Positions 1 through 6,420 of a DNA stretch of 32,028 nt are shown piece after piece; the stretch's first letter is position 1, and the number at the start of each line of letters is the position of its first letter. Position numbers and translations under genes: made by a program. The stretch spans positions 1 through 32,028 of the IMG/VR virus record IMGVR_UViG_3300030106_004142. One strand, 5' to 3'. Origin of the DNA: a virus. The notes under the pieces were generated by a model. That model ran no database searches. It was not told where the DNA came from and was given only the letters and a program-made list of their open reading frames with translations.

Positions 1-1457
1 ATTTCTTGTGCGCGTTTTAAGATGTCTTGTATTTCACTCTCGAACATATATTCGACATCACTGGTGTAAACGCTATCTAGAGCTTTGCCCTTAAAAACAG
101 GCGTTGCTTCATCTGACAAAGTAATTACGCTGCCGTCGTTAAATTCATAAGTCTTGGCTACGCCAGCTTGAGTGGTTTCAACGGCGTTATCATCAAGCAT
201 TTTGATAAAGAAATCATAATCAGGGTCGCCTGAATTTATTTGCAAAAGACCAGTGTCACCAAAAACGCCTTCTTTAAATCCTATGTCTTGAGCAAGCGCA
301 CCAGCCACATCGTTTGGGTCATCTGGTATTGATGTCGGCAGACCCTGTTTACGATTACCAACAGTTTCACGATAAAACTTGGCTATATCCTCACTGTCAG
401 TGAAATACAGCCCATAACCATATGCCTGAGCGCCCTCGCCAGTGCCAATCATCTCCAGCCGGAACTCATCAAAGTCCGCGCCAGAGCCATGAAACGCTAT
501 GATGCCAGGCTCAGTCTCAGTCGGTAGAACCACCGAAACAGGGTTCTCAGCAGTCGGCGGCTCAAAGTTGCCAGTCTCAAAATACCGTGCCTGAGCCTGT
601 GCCAGCGCATCACCCATTTGCTGATTAGGGTCAACCTTGGCAACATCAGCTAACGACGGCACTTCTTCTAAATCACGCACGACGACTGCGGGGAAACTGC
701 TTACACCCAGTTCATTGAGCGCCGCTAATCGGTGCGCCCCCTCTAAAACATAGTAACCCTCTTTATCCTGAACCACGATCAGCGGATTGATTTCTTGGCT
801 TTCCTTGATTTGAGAAGCCAATTCTTCTACTCGCCTGAAATCGTCTGACGAATAAAACAAATTCTCCTTTTGGGGGTAAGGAATATCCGTCATTGGGATG
901 TCTTGGATATTCGGCACAATTTCATAGTCGTTCAAAGACGCAGAAATCGAACTGAAGTTAGGAACATCCTCCCTTACCGCTAGGCCGCCAAACGGCTTTG
1001 CGGCATCAGCCGCAACTTCACCAGCCTGGCCAGCAACCCTGGCAGCCCTCGGTGCCTTTAAAGTGGTGCCTATAAGCGCAAGTGGCGGGATAATCGTACC
1101 GCCAGCCATCATCACATCACCAGCACCACCCAACGCCTGTAATCCAGCATCAAGGTAGTTGCCTTGAGTGATGTTCTGACCAAAGCTGGGCAGGAACTCG
1201 CCTGGCTGTGCCGGATCAGGAGCAAATCCCATGATGTCCGTCACACCAGCTCCAGGCGCAAACAAACTAGCAGTAGCACCCGTCGCATAAGCCGGCATCG
1301 CCATGTCGCTGAACCGCGTAGGCTCAGCCATGTCCTGCATCGACGGCCTAATGCGACCAGAGAAAAACCGACTGTCGCTGAACGGGTCGTCCCGCGCATC
1401 CGACATTAATCGCTGCGCCATCATGCGACGCGCAAAGCCCTGTGGCCTTTCTGCCAT
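1..1457 (-). CDS. ParB-like / ADP-ribosyltransferase-like multidomain phage protein (3' end cut by window edge)
   Basis: The reading frame is open from the ATG at 1457 down to base 3, so at least 485 residues are present and the C-terminus lies outside the window. Residues 1 to about 150 closely match the N-terminus of the next gene upstream (shared MAE...GFARRMMAQRLM start and a Gly/Ala-rich hydrophobic stretch). Residues about 195-265 look like a ParB/sulfiredoxin-type domain with NPLIVVQ followed by LEGAHRLAAL, the GxxR-type nucleotide-binding motif. From about residue 320 the pattern FHGSGADFDEF, IGTGEGAQAYGYGLYF resembles ADP-ribosyltransferase domains of phage polyvalent proteins. Such proteins are often thought to be packaged and injected to modify host targets; that role is inferred here. 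Its ATG overlaps the upstream stop as TAATG, so translation is probably coupled. Confidence 0.75.
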   Translation of the reverse strand, partial: MAERPQGFARRMMAQRLMSDARDDPFSDSRFFSGRIRPSMQDMAEPTRFSDMAMPAYATGATASLFAPGAGVTDIMGFAPDPAQPGEFLPSFGQNITQGNYLDAGLQALGGAGDVMMAGGTIIPPLALIGTTLKAPRAARVAGQAGEVAADAAKPFGGLAVREDVPNFSSISASLNDYEIVPNIQDIPMTDIPYPQKENLFYSSDDFRRVEELASQIKESQEINPLIVVQDKEGYYVLEGAHRLAALNELGVSSFPAVVVRDLEEVPSLADVAKVDPNQQMGDALAQAQARYFETGNFEPPTAENPVSVVLPTETEPGIIAFHGSGADFDEFRLEMIGTGEGAQAYGYGLYFTDSEDIAKFYRETVGNRKQGLPTSIPDDPNDVAGALAQDIGFKEGVFGDTGLLQINSGDPDYDFFIKMLDDNAVETTQAGVAKTYEFNDGSVITLSDEATPVFKGKALDSVYTSDVEYMFESEIQDILKRAQE

Positions 1458-2386
1458 TACTGCGCCGCAGGCTTTGCTGCGCTTTCTGAATAGTCAGCCA
1501 CATCAATGCCGAAATCTTCTTTAATGGCTATTGGCCCAGATTCTATAAAATCTTCCACAATCAGTTTTTTATACAAATCTCCAGCGTTTGTATCAATGTA
1601 TTCATATTGCACTGGAAATTCTCCTTTGGCTTCAATCTGCTTCAAATCGCCGAGCACAAGTTCTAAATCTTCAAAATCTGGACTGCCTTCAAGACCGTCA
1701 TCTGCAAGGTCTAAAAGTTTGTTGTCAATTTTTTCCATTAAGGCGTTTAAAATTTTGCCGTCAGGAATCAGCCCTTTGTCCAAAGACTTCCCTAAAGCAC
1801 TTGTGCCTCTCAATACATTTGCTGCTTCAGCTTTGTCCAATTTTAACAACTTTGCAATTTCATCCGTTTTCAACGCCACAGGAGCAGCAGCCATGCCAAG
1901 AATAAGATTTCGGCGCGTTTTGTCAATTTCCACGGCATCAGCAGCAACCCTAGCTGCCCTTGGTGATTTTAAAGCAGCGCCTAATAACGCAACAGGCGGC
2001 ACAAATGGGGCAACAGCTAAAGCAACATCGCCAGCAACGCCCAACGTCTGCAGCCCAGCATCGAGGTAGTTGCCGGCAGATATGTTCTCGCCAAAGCTGG
2101 GCAAGAACTCACCCCGATTGAACGGATCAGGCGCATAGCCAAACACATCAGCAACGCCAGCCCCAGGGGCAAACAAGGTGCCAGTAGCTGCCGTGCCATA
2201 CGCTACATCAGCCAAGTTCGCACCCTCGCGGGCCAGCGAAGCATCTACAGGGTCAGGCAGCTCCCGCACGAACTGATCCGGCGTAGAACCAGCATTGAAG
2301 AAGCGACTGCCGCTGAACGGATCGTCGCGCCTCTCTGTCATCAAGCGCTGCGCCATCATGCGCCGGGCGAAACCTTGCTCTGCCAT
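1457..2386 (-). CDS. Paralogue of the left-edge protein, unknown C-terminal domain
   Basis: This 309-residue protein shares its first ~150 residues with the downstream gene. Both have the same opening, a DPFNRGEFLPSFGENIS-like segment, a hydrophobic Ala/Gly/Val stretch around residues 105-135, then SPRAARVA. The C-terminal half differs entirely: no ParB or ADP-ribosyltransferase motifs, only a helical, acidic region with many Leu/Asp residues and an Ala/Pro-rich end. I do not recognise that half. The start ATG overlaps the preceding stop (TAATG) and its own stop overlaps the next start the same way, so the pair is translated together. The shared N-terminus may be a packaging or membrane-association module carrying variable payloads; this is inference. 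Confidence 0.8.
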   Translation of the reverse strand: MAEQGFARRMMAQRLMTERRDDPFSGSRFFNAGSTPDQFVRELPDPVDASLAREGANLADVAYGTAATGTLFAPGAGVADVFGYAPDPFNRGEFLPSFGENISAGNYLDAGLQTLGVAGDVALAVAPFVPPVALLGAALKSPRAARVAADAVEIDKTRRNLILGMAAAPVALKTDEIAKLLKLDKAEAANVLRGTSALGKSLDKGLIPDGKILNALMEKIDNKLLDLADDGLEGSPDFEDLELVLGDLKQIEAKGEFPVQYEYIDTNAGDLYKKLIVEDFIESGPIAIKEDFGIDVADYSESAAKPAAQ

Positions 2387-2844
2387 TACTGTGCCGCCCT
2401 ACCGAAATGCCGCTCCATAAATTGCAAAGCGGCACCACTGTTCACAAAACCAGGTTCGCAAAAAGCCTCTGGCTCACTCCACTCATCCCTAGTGGGCCGA
2501 GAACGCATCATCTTGCGATACTCAGCAACATTGTCAGCACGCCAGACCCAACCAACAGCACGCATGAGGCAATACTGGTCGTTGGTGATCCCGAGATGTG
2601 ACAAACGACCCAAAGAGTTGACCCAAACGCTCTGCAAACGCATCTCGCCGCATCGAGCCACAACAGCGTCAATGTTCTCCTGCGTGCAGTAACGCCTGTC
2701 CCTCGACAGCATGGATGAACCAGCGCCGTCCAAAAACGCCTGCCTGCCGCTACCGTCAAAGGGCGCAAGGTCAATAATGCGAGGACCAGTGTGCAACCTG
2801 AGAAACCTGTTTTTTATGGAAGCGCGCTTGTTCATATAACGCAT
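2386..2844 (-). CDS. Hypothetical protein
   Basis: A 152-residue protein I cannot assign. It is basic at the N-terminus (MRYMNKRASIKNRF), has a scattered set of Cys and Trp residues (YCTQENI, DQYCLMRAVGWVW), and ends in an acidic segment followed by MERHFGR. A second in-frame ATG lies three codons in (2835) and neither has an obvious ribosome site, so the start is uncertain by 9 bases. It is the first gene after a 152-base gap and overlaps the next gene (TAATG), placing it at the head of a three-gene set with the two paralogues. Confidence 0.6.
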   Translation of the reverse strand: MRYMNKRASIKNRFLRLHTGPRIIDLAPFDGSGRQAFLDGAGSSMLSRDRRYCTQENIDAVVARCGEMRLQSVWVNSLGRLSHLGITNDQYCLMRAVGWVWRADNVAEYRKMMRSRPTRDEWSEPEAFCEPGFVNSGAALQFMERHFGRAAQ

Positions 2845-2996
2845 ACGTCGCCGCGCAAGCCGGCCCGGCGGGGTCAGGCCCAGGGGGCCATATCGTGCGA
2901 ATGTCGCATAACGTTAATTATGGAGATGGTATACCCTGCATAAACAATGGCTTAGCACTGCAGCGCAGGCCATGCGCCAAAAATGTCGCTGTCAGA
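2845..2996 (-). promoter_or_regulatory. Intergenic region with inverted repeats and a weak leftward promoter candidate
   Basis: No gene was found in these 152 bases. They hold GGCCC-AGG-GGGCC (2877-2889) and TGCGA-ATG-TCGCA (2896-2908). A minus-strand CATAAT (2922-2917) could be a -10 box, with TTGTTT (2947-2942) as a poor -35 at a long 19-base spacing. It lies between the stop of the terminase-small-like gene and the start of the paralogue set, so a regulatory role is plausible but unproven. Confidence 0.3.
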
Positions 2997-3617
2997 CTAG
3001 GATTCGCCCTCGATTACGACGCCTGCTGTCGCGTCTGCGCTATTCCGCTCAATGTTGATCTGGACGTTGACAGCGCCGCCCTTTGAGCTGTCGCTGCCAA
3101 AGCTATCCCTTTGAGTTCGTTCAAGAAACCAGCTGTCTGCACGCCAGTCTCGCTCTCCGGCTTGGCCGATGCGTCGCACCCTGAGAGCCACAGCGGCGCT
3201 TTCTGCGGCGCGTACCTCACTTGCAAATGCCGCGTCGTCTGCTATCCATCGATGCAGCGTTGCCTCATGCACGCCAACGACTTGCGCCGCGTGCTTCTTT
3301 GGCACGCCATCCTTGAGAAGCTCTATAACTCCAGCGCGTTTATCGCCAGCAACTAACTGTGTCGATGTTGGTTGCACCTTGGCAACCTCTTGATTGGTTG
3401 CATCTGGTTGCATGGTTGCAGGTTGCAACCCCCTGCGCTGCCGTTTGATTGCAACCGTTAGCGGCTTGTCGCTAATCCATCCCTCACGGTGGCATCGTTT
3501 CTGTATAGCCTGCCGTGAGACGCTGTAATCCTTGGAAACTGCGTTAAAGCTCTCGCCTGCCTGGATGCGTTGCTCTATCTCAGCCCAATCGACTTGGGCT
3601 GGCTGATACTTTCGCAT
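2997..3617 (-). CDS. terS: Terminase small subunit-like HTH protein
   Basis: A 206-residue protein if begun at the ATG at 3617 (MRKYQPAQVDW). The frame is open further upstream, but that extension does not look coding. Residues ~10-45 form one HTH (FNAVSKDYSVSRQAIQKRC). A second HTH follows near residue 115 (AAQVVGVHEATLHRWIADD), and then AESAAVALRVRRI, W and WFLERTQRDSF. This order (HTH, W...D..F, A-rich helix, WxLER) is typical of phage small terminase subunits that recognise the packaging site. The large subunit is at the opposite edge of the window, so the two are adjacent only if the genome is circular or permuted. A general DNA-binding protein is the alternative. Confidence 0.65.
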   Translation of the reverse strand: MRKYQPAQVDWAEIEQRIQAGESFNAVSKDYSVSRQAIQKRCHREGWISDKPLTVAIKRQRRGLQPATMQPDATNQEVAKVQPTSTQLVAGDKRAGVIELLKDGVPKKHAAQVVGVHEATLHRWIADDAAFASEVRAAESAAVALRVRRIGQAGERDWRADSWFLERTQRDSFGSDSSKGGAVNVQINIERNSADATAGVVIEGES

Positions 3618-3712
3618 TATGGGAACCTTGGTTACACGCAACCACATATGGTTGCAGTCTATCAGAACGATACCAGATTTAGAGACACTTGCAACCACCT
3701 TATCGAAAAAGA

Positions 3713-4096
3713 TCAATCGAGCCTGTAATGCAGCTCTATGAGAGCGTGCCGATAGTTGCGTTTGACGATACGCGGATCGTGTAGCCCTAGCATGATCGCC
3801 AGCTTCTTCCATGCTGGCCCTCGGGCCCGAAACGCAGCGCTATGCGCTACAGCCCAGACCAGGCGACGGTCATCTTCTGGCATGATGCTTGTGAGGCGCA
3901 TGGCCTCATCAAAGTCACTGATCTGCTTTGAGGTCGGGTGCAGTCTTGTTGGCCCGATCTGTGTCCAGCCGTAGCCGTGCCAGTCCAGCGGGTAGTCTGG
4001 CCATGAGCTGAGCTTTTGCTTGCGGGTTGCAGGCGGCAGCCTTCTGTCAGTCTCTGCTGCCTGGAGAAACAGGTCGTGTAGCTGTTCTACATTCAT
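3713..4096 (-). CDS. Small phage protein resembling DUF6362
   Basis: The ATG at 4096 (MNVEQLHDLFLQAAETDRRL) gives 127 residues. The frame extends upstream, but that part lies inside the preceding gene. The C-terminal half (PEDDRRLVWAVAHS, PAWKKLAIMLGLHDPRIVKRNYRHAL) has the helical, HTH-like pattern I associate with DUF6362 proteins of alphaproteobacterial phages, whose function is unknown. It sits between a basic hypothetical protein, with which it overlaps by about 50 bases, and the terminase-small-like gene. A role in DNA binding near packaging is possible but inferred. Confidence 0.65.
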   Translation of the reverse strand: MNVEQLHDLFLQAAETDRRLPPATRKQKLSSWPDYPLDWHGYGWTQIGPTRLHPTSKQISDFDEAMRLTSIMPEDDRRLVWAVAHSAAFRARGPAWKKLAIMLGLHDPRIVKRNYRHALIELHYRLD

Positions 4097-4373
4097 AGAA
4101 ATACGTCTCCCAGTGATCGACAAACTTGCGCTGTTGGAATGGCCCCATGTGCCAGTAGGCTTTCCGAATCTCTTTGAAGCGGTCGAGGCTGTGCATTTCC
4201 TGCAGTAAGGCAAAGACCTTTTGCTGCCTGACCAGGAATTCATTCTTCTTCCGTCTATCGACAGCAGTGCGATAAGGGTGTTTCGCCCTTTTCGCTACGC
4301 GGCCTATAAGCTGTTGAACTCGTTGCCTTTGTAACTTTTCACTTGACGGATTTTCGGCCCTCGATAAAATCAT
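4047..4373 (-). CDS. Hypothetical basic protein
   Basis: A 108-residue Arg/Lys-rich protein of unknown function. The first 50 residues are strongly basic (VQQLIGRVAKRAKHPYRTAV), followed by a helical region containing LLQEMHSLDRFKEIRKAYWH and an aromatic stretch DHWETYFYE. A GAGGAG ribosome site lies 12 bases before the ATG at 4373. The last ~50 bases overlap the next gene, so the true C-terminus or the next start may need adjusting. It is the first gene after the 4374-4526 gap. Confidence 0.6.
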   Translation of the reverse strand: MILSRAENPSSEKLQRQRVQQLIGRVAKRAKHPYRTAVDRRKKNEFLVRQQKVFALLQEMHSLDRFKEIRKAYWHMGPFQQRKFVDHWETYFYECRTATRPVSPGSRD

Positions 4374-4526
4374 GGCTTAAGCAATCTCCTCGCTTACGCG
4401 CTCTCTAAAGCGCTTTTTTTAAACAAGATTTTTGGTTCTTAGATGGCTTTGGTGATGGCCTTTGGTTAGTGTCATTAACAACGCCATATATAGCTGTGGG
4501 GCGGGTTTGCGTTCCGAATCGTAGCA
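4374..4526. other. Intergenic gap with a small hairpin and T-run
   Basis: No gene was seen. On the plus strand GCGCT-CTCTAA-AGCGC (4398-4413) is followed by seven T (4414-4420), which looks like a short intrinsic terminator for rightward, antisense transcription. On the minus strand an AT-rich TATATA lies near 4486-4491 without a convincing -35. With only a 5-bp stem, the terminator reading is tentative. Confidence 0.3.
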
Positions 4527-4790
4527 TCATGCAGCGCTCAGAACTTTTAGTCGCGGCACGAGCTGATCTGCCAATTGCTCTCTTAAATAGTCCAGCGTCA
4601 GCGTCCCAGGCTGTCCCTGTAGGTAGCTCGGCAGCGCTAGGTGCGCGGCATCAATGCTTGGGAAATACTTTGACTGATGGCGGCGCACTGGCACGCCGTA
4701 CAGCTCGGCTATGTAGAACAGGCCGCGCCCTTCCACGATGAGCCGGCTGATCTCACGATCTGCATCTGCCAGTGCCTCATCCCTAGTCAT
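4527..4790 (-). CDS. Hypothetical protein coupled to the DpdA-like gene
   Basis: The ATG at 4790 overlaps the stop of the DpdA-like gene as ATGA and gives 87 residues. A longer frame to 4826 would begin with low-complexity Ala/Gly residues and is less likely. The protein starts with an acidic helix (MTRDEALADADREISRLI) followed by GRGLFYIAELYGVPVRRHQSKYFP, which could be a small HTH-like fold, and ends in a Leu-rich helix. I do not recognise it. Strict coupling to the transglycosylase gene makes it a candidate accessory factor for base modification; this is inferred from position only. Confidence 0.6.
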   Translation of the reverse strand: MTRDEALADADREISRLIVEGRGLFYIAELYGVPVRRHQSKYFPSIDAAHLALPSYLQGQPGTLTLDYLREQLADQLVPRLKVLSAA

Positions 4791-5467
4791 AGCGCCAGCT
4801 CCTGCAGTTCCGGCTGTTGCTGCCAACGGAGAGGCGTCTGCACAGCGTCAAGCCGGCGTGCCATCGTTTCAGCGTCCACTTTCCTGTCTTTGAAGTTTCT
4901 GGCCACGTTCACGCTGTCAGCACTCGCAAACGGCCAGCGCTTGCCAGTGAGGGCAAGGCCGCGCAGCATATGAATGTGCGGCAAAAACCGATGTGCCTTT
5001 GCAAGCGCGTTAAAAGCCTTGTCTGCGCGGAATGACCACGCCTCGCTTTCAACTTGCCAATATTTTCCAGAACTGCCGAAACAGACCTTGGGATAGCGGT
5101 CACAAAGAAAAAGCAAATAATCTATTGGCAGACCCATGTGCCACACAGGCGCTGCCAGCTCGTTTGGATAGGGCCACTCAGCCAGCAAGGCTTTCTGTTG
5201 CTCTACGGGGCCGTCAATGACATCAGGAATCACAGCCCAGTGGGGGTGGCCTAAACGTGGCTCCAACCAGGCGTAGTAAGCGTTGCGGTCGAACTGAACG
5301 CCCTGCCTGAAGCTGGTGAAGGCACCGTTGTCCCACATGATGCTTTGGCCAATCTGCAAGCAGATGTCGGCATCGTCTGGCCTCGCAAACGACACGCAGA
5401 AGTGCTTGCCGGCCATACCGTAAAGCTCTTTGCGTGGCGTCAGCGGGGTGCCGTGATAATGAATCAC
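4787..5467 (-). CDS. dpdA: DpdA-like DNA 7-deazaguanine transglycosylase
   Basis: This 226-residue protein matches the phage DpdA type related to tRNA-guanine transglycosylase. That family exchanges guanine in DNA for a 7-deazaguanine such as preQ0. Visible motifs, in order, are MWDNGAF with Asp46, WAVIPDVIDG with Asp82 and Asp85, VCFGSSGKYW around residue 130, and HMLRGLAL then FASADSVNVARN around 166-191. I chose the GTG at 5467: it overlaps the preceding stop as GTGA and has GGAAGG seven bases upstream. The five-codon longer version would need a TTG. The neighbours, a YhhQ-type transporter upstream and a coupled small gene downstream, support a base-modification cassette. No queuosine-pathway biosynthesis gene is in the window, so the base is probably scavenged. 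Which 7-deazaguanine is used cannot be told from sequence. Confidence 0.88.
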   Translation of the reverse strand: MIHYHGTPLTPRKELYGMAGKHFCVSFARPDDADICLQIGQSIMWDNGAFTSFRQGVQFDRNAYYAWLEPRLGHPHWAVIPDVIDGPVEQQKALLAEWPYPNELAAPVWHMGLPIDYLLFLCDRYPKVCFGSSGKYWQVESEAWSFRADKAFNALAKAHRFLPHIHMLRGLALTGKRWPFASADSVNVARNFKDRKVDAETMARRLDAVQTPLRWQQQPELQELAL

Positions 5468-5721
5468 TGACTTGCCTTCCAAGACGACTCTATTGTGATG
5501 CCCTTGTGGGTGCCTTTCAACCGACCGGATGCGTGCGGAAATTTTGAGGCAAACTGTTCTGCCAGATATTCTTGCAAAGCAGGCTTACCCTTGTTGAACG
5601 CACAATCCACGATCTCCTCTGCCATCGTCGTGGTTTCTGTTTCTAAGGTCAGCTCGTAATCGATTTCTTCACAATCGATCGGGCAAGCAGAAATGAAGCT
5701 GAGTTTATATTTGTGCTTCAT
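5464..5721 (-). CDS. Hypothetical protein between transporter and DpdA genes
   Basis: An 85-residue protein of unknown function. It has alternating hydrophobic segments suggesting beta strands at the N-terminus (MKHKYKLSFISACPIDC), an acidic region (DYELTLETETT), a helix, and a basic GRLKGTHKGITIESSW end. It overlaps the transporter gene by 17 bases at its start and the DpdA-like gene by GTGA at its end, so the three are co-translated. I considered a QueD-like or FolE-like enzyme, but the His/Cys metal and catalytic motifs are absent. A partner in delivering or modifying the base is possible but unsupported beyond position. Confidence 0.65.
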   Translation of the reverse strand: MKHKYKLSFISACPIDCEEIDYELTLETETTTMAEEIVDCAFNKGKPALQEYLAEQFASKFPHASGRLKGTHKGITIESSWKASQ

Positions 5722-6193
5722 GCTTGCGCCTCTGTAGCAAGTACATCACAACAAAAGCACCGACCATTTTACTCAGGGTCATCAGCACAACGCCACCAAT
5801 GCTGAAGTAACCGATCATGGCTAGGAAGACAGCGCTATCAAGCGGGGTGCCAACCGCCGACGAAATCACAATGCGCTGGTGCAGAGGCCGTTTTGACCAG
5901 GTGTAAACCAGCCAGTCGGCAGTTTCACTAATTAAGAAGGCAACTACTGATGCGACCGCCACAAACGGATCTGCTAAGTAGTAGCTCAACAATGCGCCGA
6001 TCATCATTGCCCCGATCACTCGATGGCCTATTTCACGCTGGCTGAAGTCCCGCAGCACGAAAATCAGGCCAACCAACAGCGACATTGGTGGCCACATTTC
6101 ACCCAAAAGCGGCATCGGCGGCACATAAACAAAGCCGATATTCACAAATAAGATGCACGCCACATATGCAATAGAATACTTGTATGCGTTCAT
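5705..6193 (-). CDS. yhhQ: YhhQ/VUT-family queuosine precursor transporter
   Basis: A 162-residue integral membrane protein with about six hydrophobic segments. It carries the family signatures LRDFSQREIGHR, SETADWLVYTW and GTPLDSAVF. Members of this family (DUF165/PF02592) take up 7-cyano-7-deazaguanine or related queuosine precursors across the inner membrane. It is shorter than E. coli YhhQ (about 220 residues) but retains the core motifs. The ATG at 6193 has GGGAG about ten bases upstream. Sitting two genes ahead of the DpdA-like enzyme, it most likely supplies preQ0 for phage DNA modification when the host cannot make enough. Confidence 0.85.
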   Translation of the reverse strand: MNAYKYSIAYVACILFVNIGFVYVPPMPLLGEMWPPMSLLVGLIFVLRDFSQREIGHRVIGAMMIGALLSYYLADPFVAVASVVAFLISETADWLVYTWSKRPLHQRIVISSAVGTPLDSAVFLAMIGYFSIGGVVLMTLSKMVGAFVVMYLLQRRKHEAQI

Positions 6194-6420
6194 TTTTCTT
6201 CTCCCTCTGTTAATTCGACATAGCCCTTGCCCTCACAAACCGGACACTGGCCAAGCCCCGTAGTCAGGTCGCCGCCGCGCATATAATCCGGCACTGCGAT
6301 CTCGACCTCACACTCGCCCTGAGCATCGCAATGCTCACATTCCAGCACCTCGCGCCATTCACCTGGCACCGTTGAGATGCGAATCTTCCGCGCCAGCATG
6401 GTGCTGAACCCTCTAGCCAT
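6190..6420 (-). CDS. Small zinc-ribbon protein
   Basis: A 76-residue protein with two CxxC knuckles, CEHC near residue 28 and CPVCEGKGY near residue 59, the second in the CxxCxGxG form of DnaJ-type zinc fingers. The fold is probably a single zinc ribbon; the partner is unknown. An AAGGCGG ribosome site precedes the ATG at 6420. The start lies inside the end of the methyltransferase gene and the end overlaps the transporter start by ATGA. Similar small zinc-ribbon proteins are common in phage early operons. An internal ATG seven codons in is an alternative start. Confidence 0.7.
   Translation of the reverse strand: MARGFSTMLARKIRISTVPGEWREVLECEHCDAQGECEVEIAVPDYMRGGDLTTGLGQCPVCEGKGYVELTEGEEK

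Noticed and set aside
5464-5721. QueD- or FolE-like biosynthesis enzyme beside dpdA
   Set aside because: The 85-residue product lacks the His metal ligands and catalytic Cys/His patterns of those families.
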